NCBI GenBank assembly: GCA_029593505.1
Contig: JAKTNI010000005.1
Span: forward strand, 42,019 to 106,018
Source of the DNA: Streptococcus suis
GTDB taxonomy: Bacteria; Bacillota; Bacilli; Lactobacillales; Streptococcaceae
Reading direction: 5' to 3'
DNA: 64,000 nucleotides
The notes below the pieces were generated by a model. It had not been told where the DNA came from, ran no database searches, and worked only from the letters and a program-made list of their open reading frames with translations. Below are positions 45,145 to 55,250 of this stretch, in pieces. Each line of letters begins with the position of its first letter. The first letter of the stretch is position 1. Both the position numbers and the translations under genes were made by a program.

Positions 45145-45879
45145 ATGTTAGAAGTTAAAAATATAACGGGTGGTTATGTCAATATCCCTGTTCTGAAAGA
45201 TGTGTCTTTTACTGTTGGTAAGGGAGAATTAGTTGGATTGATTGGCTTAAATGGCGCTGGAAAATCAACCACTATTAAGCAAATTATTGGTTTGTTATCT
45301 CCTTATAAGGGGCAGATTTTGATAGATGATCAGAGTTTAGCGCAAGACGTCGAAGTCTACAGGAAGAAGATTGGTTTTATTCCAGAAACGCCTAGTTTGT
45401 ATGAAGAATTGACCTTGAAAGAGCATTTGGAAGTCGTAGCAATGGCTTATGATATTCCATGGAAAGAAGCGTGGAAACGTGGAGAGTATTTTTTAAAGCT
45501 GTTCCGTTTGTCAGAAAAGTTAGATTGGTTTCCTGTTCAGTTTTCTAAAGGGATGAAGCAAAAGGTAATGATTATTTGTGCTCTGATAGTCAATCCAAGT
45601 TTGTTGATTGTCGATGAGCCTTTTTTGGGCTTAGATCCACTGGCTATAGCAGATTTAATCGCTTTGTTGGAAGAAGAGAAGTCGAAAGGAACATCTATTT
45701 TGATGTCTACGCATGTCTTAGATTCTGCCGAGAAAATGTGTGATAGATTTGTCATTTTGCATCATGGTCAAGTGTATGCAGAAGGAACCTTATCAGAGTT
45801 GCAAGAACAGTTTTCTATGGAGGGAGCAAGTCTCAATGAGATTTATCTGGCATTGACCAAAGAGGGAGTGGCCGGATGA
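45145..45879 (+). CDS. ecsA: ABC transporter ATPase EcsA
   Basis: 244 residues. Walker A GLNGAGKST, Walker B LLIVDEPFLGLDP and signature FSKGMKQKVMIICAL (SKGM in place of SGGQ, as in EcsA). Works with EcsB; in Bacillus the pair affects secretion, competence and intramembrane proteolysis. The 3' end overlaps ecsB by 4 bases. Confidence 0.92.
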   Translation: MLEVKNITGGYVNIPVLKDVSFTVGKGELVGLIGLNGAGKSTTIKQIIGLLSPYKGQILIDDQSLAQDVEVYRKKIGFIPETPSLYEELTLKEHLEVVAMAYDIPWKEAWKRGEYFLKLFRLSEKLDWFPVQFSKGMKQKVMIICALIVNPSLLIVDEPFLGLDPLAIADLIALLEEEKSKGTSILMSTHVLDSAEKMCDRFVILHHGQVYAEGTLSELQEQFSMEGASLNEIYLALTKEGVAG

Positions 45880-46922
45880 AAGAGTTGTTTCAACAACGGA
45901 GAACAGTTTTCCTGAAGCGTTGTGCTAAGTATCTACGTTATGTCTTGAATGATCATTTTGTTTTGGTATTATTAGTGTTTATGGGTTTTCTTAGTCTTCA
46001 ATACCGTCAGCTATTGGTAGACTTTCCAAAGGATACTCGTTTAGTATTGTTTGGACTGTTTGGTGTCAATCTGATTCTATTGTTTTCAGGGAAGATTGGG
46101 ACATACTTGGAAGAGGCAGATCAGGTTTTTCTATTGACCAAAGAGGTGGATGTTAGCAAGGAGTTTGTCTCGGCAACTAAGAGGAGTTTTTTGATTTGGA
46201 CTGTTCTTCAGTTTCTAGTGCAATTGTTGTTGTTACCAATCTATTTTAAATTAGGATTGCCTTTATGGGTATTTCCAATTTGTTGGCTTGGTCTTTTGTT
46301 GGTCAAAATATTATTGGTAAAACGCCAAAAGGATGTCTACTATGTTCAGGGGAATTTTTCTTGGGCAGAGGCGATTCGGAGAGAAAAAGCTAGACAACAG
46401 AGTATTTTGCGCTTTTTTGCTTTGTTTACAACGGTCAAAGGTATCACAACAACTGTTAAGCGTCGTAGGTACCTAGATTGGTGGATGAACGGTATCAAGG
46501 GACGATATGGGAAGACATGGGTCTATCTTTATGTTCGTGCTTTTGTAAGAGCAGGTGATTATTTGGGATTAACTGTGCGTTTGCTCTTTTTAGGTATTCT
46601 GTCTTTGCTATCTATTGAGGATTCTTGGTTGTCTATTGGTCTGGTAGTGGTGTCTCATTATTTATTGCTGTTTCAGTTGCTTGGTTTATACAAGCATTAC
46701 GATTATCAGTATCTGACAGAATTGTATCCGCTTGATAAACGACAGAAAAAATTGGATCTTCAATTGTTTCTACGCATGTTACTATATACTCTTGTAGCAG
46801 TAGAAATGATTGTTGCGTTAGTTTTTATACAAGAAAAAAGGATGGTTGTATTCCTGATTTTTAGTGGTGTCTTGTTGCATGAGGTGTATTTGCCTCTTAA
46901 ATTAAAAAAATTGATTGACTAA
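45876..46922 (+). CDS. ecsB: ABC transporter membrane protein EcsB
   Basis: 348 residues with at least six hydrophobic segments. N-terminal region MKELFQQRRTVFLKRCAKYLRYVLNDHFVL is a basic, cytoplasmic start typical of EcsB. Rich in Leu, Val and Phe, without binding-protein partner. Transported substrate unknown. Confidence 0.9.
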   Translation: MKELFQQRRTVFLKRCAKYLRYVLNDHFVLVLLVFMGFLSLQYRQLLVDFPKDTRLVLFGLFGVNLILLFSGKIGTYLEEADQVFLLTKEVDVSKEFVSATKRSFLIWTVLQFLVQLLLLPIYFKLGLPLWVFPICWLGLLLVKILLVKRQKDVYYVQGNFSWAEAIRREKARQQSILRFFALFTTVKGITTTVKRRRYLDWWMNGIKGRYGKTWVYLYVRAFVRAGDYLGLTVRLLFLGILSLLSIEDSWLSIGLVVVSHYLLLFQLLGLYKHYDYQYLTELYPLDKRQKKLDLQLFLRMLLYTLVAVEMIVALVFIQEKRMVVFLIFSGVLLHEVYLPLKLKKLID

Positions 46923-46971
46923 ATACCTGAAAATTAGTAAAATAGTAAAGAATTTTTGAAGGAGGAATGGC

Positions 46972-47766
46972 ATGCAGTTTGAAACCAGTGGGCTACAATT
47001 ACAGTCTATTTCAGGAAACAGTGGCAAAGCGTTTAAAGGCCTACGGTCAGACGGGACGCCAGTTTTTGTGAAGTATGAAATGCCTCCGATTGTTTCTGCC
47101 CTAGCTCGTGAGCAAATTACACCGCCTGTATTGAATACAAATCACGAGATTGGTATAGGAAATCGTGTGGAACAGGAATGGCTGAATGGTCGCACTTTGG
47201 AACGTCGTGACATGATGAGCAAACAGGTTCGTCAGATTTTGGTAAGAATGCATTATTCGCGATTTTTGCTAAATCAAGCCTTACAGATGAAGTACACATA
47301 CATGGAGCCACAAGATTTGGTCTACCGTTGGCAAAAAGAGGCTCCTGTTCGTTTGGGACAAAATTCGTATTTGCAATCCATTTGTCAGGAATTGTTGGAA
47401 CATCTGCCTAGCTTTCATCAGGAAGTGGCTACATTTGTTCATGGTGATTTACATCATAGTAATTGGGTAGAAACAACCTCAGGTTTTGTGTATCTAACAG
47501 ACTGGGAAACAGCTTGTTTGACCGATCGAATGATGGATGTGGCTTATATTTTGACCCACTATATTCCATATCAGTCTTGGGAGGAGTGGCTTAAAGAATA
47601 CGGATACAAGTATAATCGTACAGTGTTAAGTAAGGTCTATTGGTATGGTCAATTGGGTTATCTTAATCAGATTGCAAAACATGTAGAGAGTTACAACGTG
47701 TTAGCAGCTAATAAAGAGATTTATGCATTGCGTCAATTTCGTCAAAATTTTGGTAGGGAAGTATGA
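46972..47766 (+). CDS. ccrZ: Cell-cycle regulator CcrZ (choline-kinase-like fold)
   Basis: 264 residues. The phosphotransferase motifs are [12 protein letters not shown] (Brenner-type catalytic loop) and VYLTDWETA (metal Asp). The gene sits directly before trmB, overlapping by 4 bases, exactly as pneumococcal ccrZ, which controls replication initiation through DnaA and phosphorylates ribose-type sugars or nucleosides. The start has GGAGG. Confidence 0.88.
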   Translation: MQFETSGLQLQSISGNSGKAFKGLRSDGTPVFVKYEMPPIVSALAREQITPPVLNTNHEIGIGNRVEQEWLNGRTLERRDMMSKQVRQILVRMHYSRFLLNQALQMKYTYMEPQDLVYRWQKEAPVRLGQNSYLQSICQELLEHLPSFHQEVATFVHGDLHHSNWVETTSGFVYLTDWETACLTDRMMDVAYILTHYIPYQSWEEWLKEYGYKYNRTVLSKVYWYGQLGYLNQIAKHVESYNVLAANKEIYALRQFRQNFGREV

Positions 47767-48398
47767 GAGTTAGAAATCGTAAAGGAGCTAGTGAGCTTCT
47801 AGCAAATAATCCACAATATGTTATCTCTAATCCTGAAGAATGTAAGGGAAGATGGGCTGAAATTTTTGGGAATAATCATCCGATTCATATTGAAGTAGGT
47901 TCTGGAAAAGGCCGTTTCGTGACAGGGATGGCAGCTCAAAATCCAGATATTAACTATATCGGTATTGATATTCAAATGACGGTATTGAGTTATGCTTTGG
48001 ATAGAGTATTAGAAACGAATTTACCGAATATTAAGTTATTGCAAGTGGACGGTTCTAGCTTGACGAATTATTTTGGTCCAGCTGAAATTGATCGTCTGTA
48101 CTTAAATTTTTCGGATCCGTGGCCTAAGAAACGTCATGAAAAGCGTCGGTTGACCTATCGAACCTTTTTGGATACGTATAAAGAAATATTGCCAGACAAT
48201 GGTGAAGTTCATTTTAAAACAGATAATCGTGGATTATTTGAGTATAGTCTAGCTAGTTTTTCGCAGTACGGTATGGTATTGAAGCAAGTTTGGTTAGACT
48301 TACATGCAGATGGTTTTGAGGGTAACATCATGACGGAATATGAGGAAAAATTTTCCAATAAAGGTCAAGTTATTTATAGAGTAGAAGCTTATTTTTAG
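47763..48398 (+). CDS. trmB: tRNA (guanine-46-N7)-methyltransferase
   Basis: 211 residues. SAM-binding [24 protein letters not shown], and the catalytic [17 protein letters not shown] are the TrmB signature. Methylates G46 in the tRNA variable loop. Coupled to ccrZ. Confidence 0.96.
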   Translation: MRVRNRKGASELLANNPQYVISNPEECKGRWAEIFGNNHPIHIEVGSGKGRFVTGMAAQNPDINYIGIDIQMTVLSYALDRVLETNLPNIKLLQVDGSSLTNYFGPAEIDRLYLNFSDPWPKKRHEKRRLTYRTFLDTYKEILPDNGEVHFKTDNRGLFEYSLASFSQYGMVLKQVWLDLHADGFEGNIMTEYEEKFSNKGQVIYRVEAYF

Positions 48399-48429
48399 TA
48401 GAAAAGTCAAAACACAATTCATAATATAG

Positions 48430-48455
48430 CGAGTCATCTTCTGATGGCTTGTTTT
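48430..48455 (+). terminator. Weak terminator after trmB
   Basis: Nine-pair stem CGAGTCATC/GATGGCTTG with two G-T pairs, followed by TTTT. The remaining 48456-48655 holds no gene; it is AT-rich and likely carries the promoter of the surface protein. Confidence 0.55.
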
Positions 48456-48655
48456 GCTGTTTCGTTTTTTATTATAACATGTACCTTAGATAGGTTTATG
48501 CAATTTAGAAAGAGATCAATGTTAAATCTGTTGCCAAAAAGCTATAAAACTTTACTAATTCAAATAAAAGAGATACAATGAGGTGAAATATTTACACTTT
48601 TTGTTCCCTCTCTTTTTAGGACTGGAAATGAAAATAGAAGTAAGAGGAAATAAGA

Positions 48656-51600
48656 ATGAACAATAGAGAAACTAAACAGAGATGGTCTATTCGCAAGACA
48701 AAATTAGCAGTTGGTTCTGTTTTAGTTGGAATTATCGGATTGGAAATGTCCGTTTGTCAGAATAATGCCAAAGCATTGGAGACTTCTGCGGTGATGACAG
48801 AAGTGGTTGCGCCAATGCCTAATGGTGAAACATCAGCTGTTATAGATGTGGAAAATACAACTCCTTCTGCTAATACAGCATCTACAAATATTGTTGCAGA
48901 AGTAGCTAGTACGACAGCTTCTGTTAGTTCAGAAACTACGAATGTTTCTGCAACAATAGTCGATACAACATCTTCTTCTAATACAGCATCTACGGATAGT
49001 GTTAAGGAAGCAGCTACCACAATGGTTTACCCTAGTACAGAAGTTGTAAGTGGTGCATTTGATACAGGAATCTCTAATAGTGCAACGGTTTCTGCTGATA
49101 CTGTTACTATTTCTGCTCCACAAGATATAGCAAGTGGTGCTACAACGTTAGACACACAGCCATCTTTGCAAGAAAGTAGAATGGCTGCTGTTTCTGCAAC
49201 AACTACTCCTACTCCTACTTATCTGCTCTCGGATGTTCCTAATCAGCAGTTTACAGATGCGGCTTCTTTGCGAAACTCTATCTATTATCTAGATTGGTTT
49301 GATACTTCGGCTACGTTAGTAGATGCTACTGGCACTCCAGTCTCTCGAACAGGAACTTCTATTATCTTACAAAAGGGGATGGTTTGGACCAAGACAGTAG
49401 CTAATGGATATACTATTCAAGTAACAGTATCCGATTTATCTCCCTTAAAAGACATTCCGAATACAATTCCTGCTGGTACAAATGAAACTGTCAAAGGTGG
49501 AACAACTAACATTATTGTTACCAAAGATGTTGATCCAAGCTGGACAAATAATAATCGTTTTGGTGGGTTAGGAATATCAGGTGGAGTTGCAATTACAACT
49601 GACCAAAGTGGTGTTAATGCTGGGTTGACATTGGATATCAAGGCTATTTTGGCAGATGGTAGTGAAAAGCCGGTGTCGGTGGTAACTTTTGATTCTGAGG
49701 ATATGAATTTACACGAGGCTACTGTTTTTAAAACAAATGGTACAGGATGGGATTTATTTGCAGAGTTATCAAATTTGGGAACCACAACTACTGTAGAGAC
49801 CTCCACAATAACATCTGGAGCACTTCGTGAAGAGGTAAAGTCTCTTCCAAACTCAGGTCTACAAACATGGACAATCACTCCAGTTGATCCTAGTGCGTCT
49901 GGAAGTGTCTTAGATTTGGCACATCTTTCAACATATAATTCTGTTTATGGATTAACACAAAATTCTAGTGGACAATATGTATTAACAGATTTGAAAAATG
50001 TTAATAATTACAGAATGTCTGAGTTTGATAGTTTGATTGTAACGGGATATGATTTATCTCTGAGTAAACCAAACGGTTCAACAGATATTACATACTCAGC
50101 GTTAAATGTAACCAGCGGTGGAATGGCTCAGACACTGATTAGTAATTTAAATAGTGCTACTACATTAAAGACACAGAATGTAGTAGGTCAGACTGTATAT
50201 ACTTATACATCGCCGTTAATTGCAGCACCAACTCAAAGCTTAAATTATTTCATAGAAACAAATACAATAACTGAGGAGGAACGTTTTCAAGCAGGAACAA
50301 CGGAAACTATTGTCAGAGCATTGTTTGGTGTGGGAGGAACTAACAATCCCATTAATGAAACAGCTATACGTAATGGCATGACTGCTCAACAGTGGCGAAA
50401 TTTTCTAAAGGATTATGCGGTTCCTTCAGGATTAGCCCCAATGTCAAAACTTGGTACAGACTTTTTGATTAGTCAAAAAGATTTTTTGACCAATACAGTT
50501 TATACGGGTTCAGAGTTATTGACTGTTTTAAGAAACAATCTGGGTTTAGCAGGCTTTGGAACCAATATCATAAAAGCTCTTCCTAGTGCTTATTTTGCTA
50601 GTTCTACTACAGCAACCGCTAATTCTCTTTCTATTCCCATGTTGATTACTAGAGATGCAACTCAGATTTCTGGTTATATTTTTACACCTAATAGTAAGCA
50701 ATCTATTTCATTTGGTTTTGTTATTGAAGATCAAGGAGATGCACCTTTGTCATATGGGACAGCTACTCATGTTTTATTAGCTAAAACACCTGGTAGCAAT
50801 GGAGTGGAACTACAGCAGCCATATTTAGGTAAAGTAGCTCCCGATATTGATACGCAATTCAATACGGATTCCGAACCTTGGGTGGCTGATGATTTAGACA
50901 CAATTGCGGATGAAGGGCTTAGTCAATTACTACCAAACTCAGATCAACATGTTATTGCAGTTATTGATGGTTATTATAAACATCCCTATAAAGCAGACAT
51001 AATTGTTTCTTCATCTACTAAGTCATCCACTGATGGATCGGGGCAGTCGTCTGCATACGTTTATGGCTGGATTGATTTTAATAATGATGGTATTTTTTCC
51101 GAGGATGAACGTTCAGAATTATTAGAAGTTCCAGCAGGTACTACTCAACAGGCTATGACTTTGAGATTTAAACAGTACGCAAATTTAAATGATCCGAGTA
51201 TTAATGGTTTAGGAATGAGAGTTCGTATTTCCACTAAAATCAATGAAATAGAGTCACCAACAGGTTTGGCATCTAACGGAGAAGTTGAAGATCTATTTAT
51301 CCCCATTGTGCGTACTGGTTCTGTTAGAGTGCAATACATAGAATTAGATTCATCTAATTTACAAACCGAAATTGGTAAAATTTCAGATGACTTACTATAC
51401 TTTGATGGTCATTCCGATGAAGTTAGAAATTCTAGGGAAGCAATTGGAGGAACGGAATACACAACAATACAACCAGATTTTGATAACTATAATTTTGTTA
51501 GAAGTTCTTCAAACACAAGTGGTACAGTTATAGAGCAAAATGAAATTCTTGTTAGCTATTATTACGTTCATAAGAAAGGTTCTGTTAAAGTAAATTATAT

Positions 51601-52753
51601 CAGTGCAGAAACTGCTGATATTTTGAAAGATTCTATTTTCCTTTTAGAGAATGTTAATACAAACATCGGATATGATACAACAACTGCTCGCTTAGATCGC
51701 ATCACAACTAGCGATGGTCGTGTATTTATATTATTATCGGATCAAACAGTTGGCTCGGAAACTGGATCGGTAGAAGAAAAAACGACAGAAATCACCTATG
51801 TTTATCAAGAGGTTACCGCTTCGGTTTTAGTGAACTATGTGGATGCTTCAGGTACAGTACTTCAATTGCCAGTAAGTGCAGTAAGTGCTGGTTCCATCGG
51901 CTCTAGCTATGATACTAGTGATCGTCGTCTGGACCGTATTGTTACAGCAGATGGTCGTGTCTATGAGTTGGTTCCAGGCTCTACTCAAGGTAGTGAGAGC
52001 GGAACCGTTCCAGAGGGAGGCACTAGTGTTACCTATGTTTATCAAGAGGTTACCGCTTCGGTTTTAGTGAACTATGTGGATGCTTCAGGTACAGTACTTC
52101 AATCGCCAGTAAGTGCAGTAAGTGCTGGCTCCATCGGCTCTAGCTATGATACTAGTGATCGTCGTCTGGACCGTATTGTTACAGCAGATGGTCGTGTCTA
52201 TGAGTTGGTTCCAGGCTCTACTCAAGGTAGTGAGAGCGGAACCGTTCCAGAGGGAGGCACTAGTGTTACCTATGTTTATCAAGAGGTTACCGCTTCAGTT
52301 GTAGTGAACTATGTGGATGCTTCAGGTACAGTACTTCAATCGCCAGTAAGTGCAGTAAGCGCTGGTTCTATCGGCTCTAGCTATGATACTAGTGATCGTC
52401 GTCTGGACCGTATTGTTACAGCAGATGGTCGTGTCTATGAGTTGGTTTCAGGCTCTACTCAAGGTAGTGAGAGCGGAACTGTTCCAGAGGGAGGCACTAG
52501 TGTTACCTATGTTTATCAAGAGGTTACCGCTACGATTGTTCCAGACGAAGTCATTAAAGAGCTTCCTAAGAATGATACTAAGAACCACAATTGGTCTACA
52601 GATTCTAAAATAGATGATTCAAAGGAAATTAAGAATGATGAAATAATGTTGCCAAACACAGGTTCAGAATCATCGTTATTATTTACTTCACTTGGAGTTG
52701 GTCTAATGCTTTCAATTATTTCTAAATATAAACTTAAGAGAGATGAAGACTAA
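48656..52753 (+). CDS. LPxTG-anchored adhesin-like surface protein with MucBP-type repeats
   Basis: 1365 residues. The signal peptide has a YSIRK variant (WSIRKTKLAVGSVLVGIIGL). Residues ~40-190 are Ser/Thr/Ala/Val-rich and low complexity. About 195-700 resembles the non-repetitive CshA-type adhesin domain (WFDTSATLVDATGTPVSRTG; GGLGISGGVAITTD). About 700-885 is a GEVED domain (DQGDAPLSYGTATHVL; YGWIDFNNDGIFSEDERSE; ASNGEVEDLFIPI). Then come two diverged and three nearly identical MucBP-like repeats (VLVNYVDASGTVLQ...YVYQE). The C-terminus is LPNTGSES, a hydrophobic stretch, then KLKRDED, a standard sortase A signal. It is likely an adhesin for host glycoprotein. Monocistronic, with AGAGG before the start. 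Confidence 0.9.
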   Translation: MNNRETKQRWSIRKTKLAVGSVLVGIIGLEMSVCQNNAKALETSAVMTEVVAPMPNGETSAVIDVENTTPSANTASTNIVAEVASTTASVSSETTNVSATIVDTTSSSNTASTDSVKEAATTMVYPSTEVVSGAFDTGISNSATVSADTVTISAPQDIASGATTLDTQPSLQESRMAAVSATTTPTPTYLLSDVPNQQFTDAASLRNSIYYLDWFDTSATLVDATGTPVSRTGTSIILQKGMVWTKTVANGYTIQVTVSDLSPLKDIPNTIPAGTNETVKGGTTNIIVTKDVDPSWTNNNRFGGLGISGGVAITTDQSGVNAGLTLDIKAILADGSEKPVSVVTFDSEDMNLHEATVFKTNGTGWDLFAELSNLGTTTTVETSTITSGALREEVKSLPNSGLQTWTITPVDPSASGSVLDLAHLSTYNSVYGLTQNSSGQYVLTDLKNVNNYRMSEFDSLIVTGYDLSLSKPNGSTDITYSALNVTSGGMAQTLISNLNSATTLKTQNVVGQTVYTYTSPLIAAPTQSLNYFIETNTITEEERFQAGTTETIVRALFGVGGTNNPINETAIRNGMTAQQWRNFLKDYAVPSGLAPMSKLGTDFLISQKDFLTNTVYTGSELLTVLRNNLGLAGFGTNIIKALPSAYFASSTTATANSLSIPMLITRDATQISGYIFTPNSKQSISFGFVIEDQGDAPLSYGTATHVLLAKTPGSNGVELQQPYLGKVAPDIDTQFNTDSEPWVADDLDTIADEGLSQLLPNSDQHVIAVIDGYYKHPYKADIIVSSSTKSSTDGSGQSSAYVYGWIDFNNDGIFSEDERSELLEVPAGTTQQAMTLRFKQYANLNDPSINGLGMRVRISTKINEIESPTGLASNGEVEDLFIPIVRTGSVRVQYIELDSSNLQTEIGKISDDLLYFDGHSDEVRNSREAIGGTEYTTIQPDFDNYNFVRSSSNTSGTVIEQNEILVSYYYVHKKGSVKVNYISAETADILKDSIFLLENVNTNIGYDTTTARLDRITTSDGRVFILLSDQTVGSETGSVEEKTTEITYVYQEVTASVLVNYVDASGTVLQLPVSAVSAGSIGSSYDTSDRRLDRIVTADGRVYELVPGSTQGSESGTVPEGGTSVTYVYQEVTASVLVNYVDASGTVLQSPVSAVSAGSIGSSYDTSDRRLDRIVTADGRVYELVPGSTQGSESGTVPEGGTSVTYVYQEVTASVVVNYVDASGTVLQSPVSAVSAGSIGSSYDTSDRRLDRIVTADGRVYELVSGSTQGSESGTVPEGGTSVTYVYQEVTATIVPDEVIKELPKNDTKNHNWSTDSKIDDSKEIKNDEIMLPNTGSESSLLFTSLGVGLMLSIISKYKLKRDED
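51794..52504 (+). repeat. Three tandem 237-bp repeats
   Basis: Units 51794-52030, 52031-52267 and 52268-52504 are in frame (79 codons each) and differ at only a few bases; the next unit is cut short after ~29 bp. Protein differences are limited to single residues (for example L/S after VLQ, LVN/VVN, VPG/VSG). This is a locus prone to copy-number change by slippage or recombination. Confidence 0.95.
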
Positions 52754-52768
52754 TATTTAGCATTTTTC

Positions 52769-52797
52769 TTTACAGATGACATAAACTATGCTATACT
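52769..52797 (+). promoter_or_regulatory. Promoter of the rimP-nusA-infB operon
   Basis: TTTACA, 17-bp spacer ending TATGC, TATACT (extended -10). Leader ~100 bases. Confidence 0.8.
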
Positions 52798-52823
52798 AAT
52801 CATAGTAGAATAAGATAAAAGGA

Positions 52824-52844
52824 GGGTTGGCATTGCGTCAACCC
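52824..52844 (+). promoter_or_regulatory. Leader hairpin covering a ribosome site
   Basis: GGGTTG pairs with CAACCC around a 9-base loop, with G-rich text (AAAGGAGG) on the 5' side and pyrimidines (TTTCCC) on the 3' side that could extend the stem. No T tract follows, so it is not a terminator. Confidence 0.5.
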
Positions 52845-52871
52845 TTTCCCTATACACAAATTTTTAGCTGA
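52833..52871 (+). CDS. Possible 12-codon leader peptide of the rimP operon
   Basis: AAAGGAGG lies 7 bases before a TTG that opens the frame MRQPFPYTQIFS then stop, all inside the rimP leader. The first codons are within the leader hairpin, so its translation would compete with folding. No homology evidence. Confidence 0.35.
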   Translation: MRQPFPYTQIFS

Positions 52872-52907
52872 ATTAATGTGTAGGTAAGTGTAAAATAGGA
52901 GGTGTAT

Positions 52908-53378
52908 ATGTCTTCGATAATTGAAACGGTCATAGCTGCCATTTCTCCCTTTATTCAATCTCCCTATGAATTGGTTGATGTAGAATATGGTAAATTGGGT
53001 GGTGACTATATTTTGTCTGTTTTTGTGGATAAAGAAGGAGGAATTACCCTTCAAGATACGGCAGATTTATCAGAAATTATTAGTCCAATTTTAGATACGA
53101 TTCAGCCAGATCCTTTTCCAGAACAGTACATGTTGGAAGTGACCAGTCCTGGATTAGAACGTCCATTAAAAACACCAGATGCTTTGGCAAAAGCAATTGG
53201 GAAATACATTCATGTTAGTCTTTATCAGGCGATTGATAAAGTCAAGATTTTTGAAGGAACATTAGTATCCTTTGATGGAGATGAATTAATTCTGAATTAT
53301 ATGGATAAAAATTGCCAGAAAGAAATCACGATTCCTTATCAAGCTGTGGCAAAAGCACGTTTGGCTGTGAAAGTTTGA
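52908..53378 (+). CDS. rimP: Ribosome maturation factor RimP
   Basis: 156 residues from ATG at 52908 (GGAGG 6 bases upstream; the GTG six bases earlier is in the ribosome site). N-terminal domain with [20 protein letters not shown] and [14 protein letters not shown], the RimP hallmark, then an SH3-like C-terminal domain. Needed for 30S assembly. First gene of the operon. Confidence 0.95.
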   Translation: MSSIIETVIAAISPFIQSPYELVDVEYGKLGGDYILSVFVDKEGGITLQDTADLSEIISPILDTIQPDPFPEQYMLEVTSPGLERPLKTPDALAKAIGKYIHVSLYQAIDKVKIFEGTLVSFDGDELILNYMDKNCQKEITIPYQAVAKARLAVKV

Positions 53379-53493
53379 TGTTTCTTAATCAAAGATACAA
53401 TGAAATGATGGTTACCAGCTAGCTGTTGGTTGTATTGGATAGATTACTATTTTTAAGCAAGAAAGGACCTTTTGTTGACAAAAGGAAAAGATA

Positions 53494-54624
53494 ATGAGTA
53501 AAGAAATGCTAGAAGCCTTCCGAGTTTTAGAGGAAGACATGGGGATAAAAAAAGAAGATATCGTTGAAGCTGTGACAGAGTCGCTTCGCTCAGCTTATAA
53601 GCGCCGTTATGGACAAGCAGAATCTTCTGTTATTGAATTTGATGAGAAAAAAGGTGATTTCCATGTATTTACTGTTCGTGAAGTAGTAGACGAAGTATTT
53701 GATAGTCGTTTGGAAATTAGTTTGAAAGATGCTTTGGCAATTTCATCAGCCTATGAAATAGGTGATAAAATAAAATTTCCAGAAGATCCAGCTGAGTTTG
53801 GTCGAGTTGCTGCACAATCAGCCAAGCAGACAATCATGGAGAAAATGCGAAAGCAAAAACGTGCGATTACATACAATACGTATAAGCAACATGAAAATGA
53901 AATTATGTCTGGAACGGTTGAACGGTTTGATAATCGTTTCATCTACGTTAATCTTGGAACGATTGAAGCACAATTATCAAGACAAGATCAAATTCCGGGA
54001 GAAGTTTTTCAAGCTCATGACCGCATAGAAGTTTATGTCTATAAAGTTGAAGATAATGGTCGTGGTGTCAATGTCTTTGTGAGTCGTAGCCATCCAGAAA
54101 TGATCAAACGTTTGATGGAACAAGAAATTCCAGAAGTGTATGATGGAACAGTTGAAATCATGAGTGTTTCCCGTGAAGCAGGCGATCGTACCAAGGTTGC
54201 AGTACGTAGTCATAATCCAAACGTGGATGCTATTGGTACGATTGTTGGTCGTGGTGGATCCAACATCAAGAAAATCACGAGTAAATTCCACCCAGCTCGT
54301 TACGATGCCAAGAGTGATCGTATGATTCCGATAGAGGAAAATATTGATGTCATCGAATGGGTAGCTGATGAGGCGGAGTTTATTTATAACGCTCTTGCAC
54401 CAGCAGAAGTGGATCAAGTTTTATTTGATACAGAAGATGGTAAACATGCTACAGTAGTTGTACCAGATGATAAGTTATCATTAGCGATTGGTCGTCGTGG
54501 ACAAAATGTTCGTTTAGCGGCTCATTTAACTGGTTTCCGCATTGATATTAAATCAGCGTCGGAGTATGAATCAATGGAAGTTGCAGCTGATGAAGACGTT
54601 GTCCATGCAGATGAGCAAGAATAA
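53494..54624 (+). CDS. nusA: Transcription factor NusA
   Basis: 376 residues. N-terminal polymerase-binding domain (~1-125), S1 domain (~130-200, GTVERFDNRFIYVNLGTIEA), then KH domains, with GRGGSNIKKI and the second KH loop LSLAIGRRGQNVRLAAHLTG. Lacks the C-terminal acidic repeats of E. coli NusA, normal in Firmicutes. Modulates pausing, termination and antitermination. Confidence 0.96.
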   Translation: MSKEMLEAFRVLEEDMGIKKEDIVEAVTESLRSAYKRRYGQAESSVIEFDEKKGDFHVFTVREVVDEVFDSRLEISLKDALAISSAYEIGDKIKFPEDPAEFGRVAAQSAKQTIMEKMRKQKRAITYNTYKQHENEIMSGTVERFDNRFIYVNLGTIEAQLSRQDQIPGEVFQAHDRIEVYVYKVEDNGRGVNVFVSRSHPEMIKRLMEQEIPEVYDGTVEIMSVSREAGDRTKVAVRSHNPNVDAIGTIVGRGGSNIKKITSKFHPARYDAKSDRMIPIEENIDVIEWVADEAEFIYNALAPAEVDQVLFDTEDGKHATVVVPDDKLSLAIGRRGQNVRLAAHLTGFRIDIKSASEYESMEVAADEDVVHADEQE

Positions 54625-54641
54625 TCATTAAAGGAGTAGCT

Positions 54642-54938
54642 ATGGCAAAAGCTAGAAAAATACCTTTACGCAAGTCTGTGGTGTCTGGTGATATTATTGA
54701 TAAGCGGGATTTGCTTCGTATCGTGAAAAATAAAGAAGGTCATGTATTTATCGATCCAACTGGCAAAGCCAATGGACGCGGTGCCTATATTAAACTAGAT
54801 AATACAGAAGCGATTCAAGCTCAAAAACGTCGCGTATTTGACCGATCTTTCGGTATGGAAATAGCTGATTCGTTTTATGAAGAATTGATTGCTTATGTTG
54901 ATCATAAGGTCAAGAGGAGAGAGCTTGGACTCGAATAA
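54642..54938 (+). CDS. rnpM: RNase P modulator RnpM (YlxR)
   Basis: 98 residues. RKIPLRKSVVSGDIIDKRDLLRIVKNKEG and DPTGKANGRGAYI are the YlxR signatures. Small basic RNA-binding protein, reported to inhibit RNase P in Bacillus. 17 bp after nusA, overlapping the next gene by 14 bases. Confidence 0.92.
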   Translation: MAKARKIPLRKSVVSGDIIDKRDLLRIVKNKEGHVFIDPTGKANGRGAYIKLDNTEAIQAQKRRVFDRSFGMEIADSFYEELIAYVDHKVKRRELGLE

Positions 54939-55233
54939 GAAAGATAGAGTTTTACAGTTGTTAGGACTCGCACAACGAGCTGGACGGTTGATTTCAGGAG
55001 AGGATATTGTAGTAGAAGCAATCCGAAAACACCAAGTGAAATTAGTTTTTTTGGCTAATGATGCAGCGAATAATTTAGATAAAAAAGTAAGAGATAAAAG
55101 TAATACTTATCAAGTAGAAGTTGTAACCGCGTTTTCAACGCTGGAATTGAGTGCAGCTGTCGGAAAGAGCAGAAAAGTTCTTGGAGTGACAGACGCTGGA
55201 TTTACAAAGAAGATGAGGTCTATTATGAAATAG
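54925..55233 (+). CDS. ylxQ: L7Ae-like RNA-binding protein YlxQ
   Basis: 102 residues from TTG at 54925, chosen because AGGAGAG lies 5-11 bases upstream and the protein then starts [21 protein letters not shown] as in relatives; the upstream ATG at 54889 lies inside rnpM without a ribosome site. Kink-turn RNA-binding fold ([30 protein letters not shown]). Confidence 0.88.
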   Translation: MDSNKKDRVLQLLGLAQRAGRLISGEDIVVEAIRKHQVKLVFLANDAANNLDKKVRDKSNTYQVEVVTAFSTLELSAAVGKSRKVLGVTDAGFTKKMRSIMK

Positions 55234-55250
55234 AACAGGAGGACAAAGTA

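Noticed and set aside
51794..52504. 237-bp repeats as a mobile or CRISPR-like element
   Set aside because: They are in frame within one gene and encode MucBP-like protein repeats.
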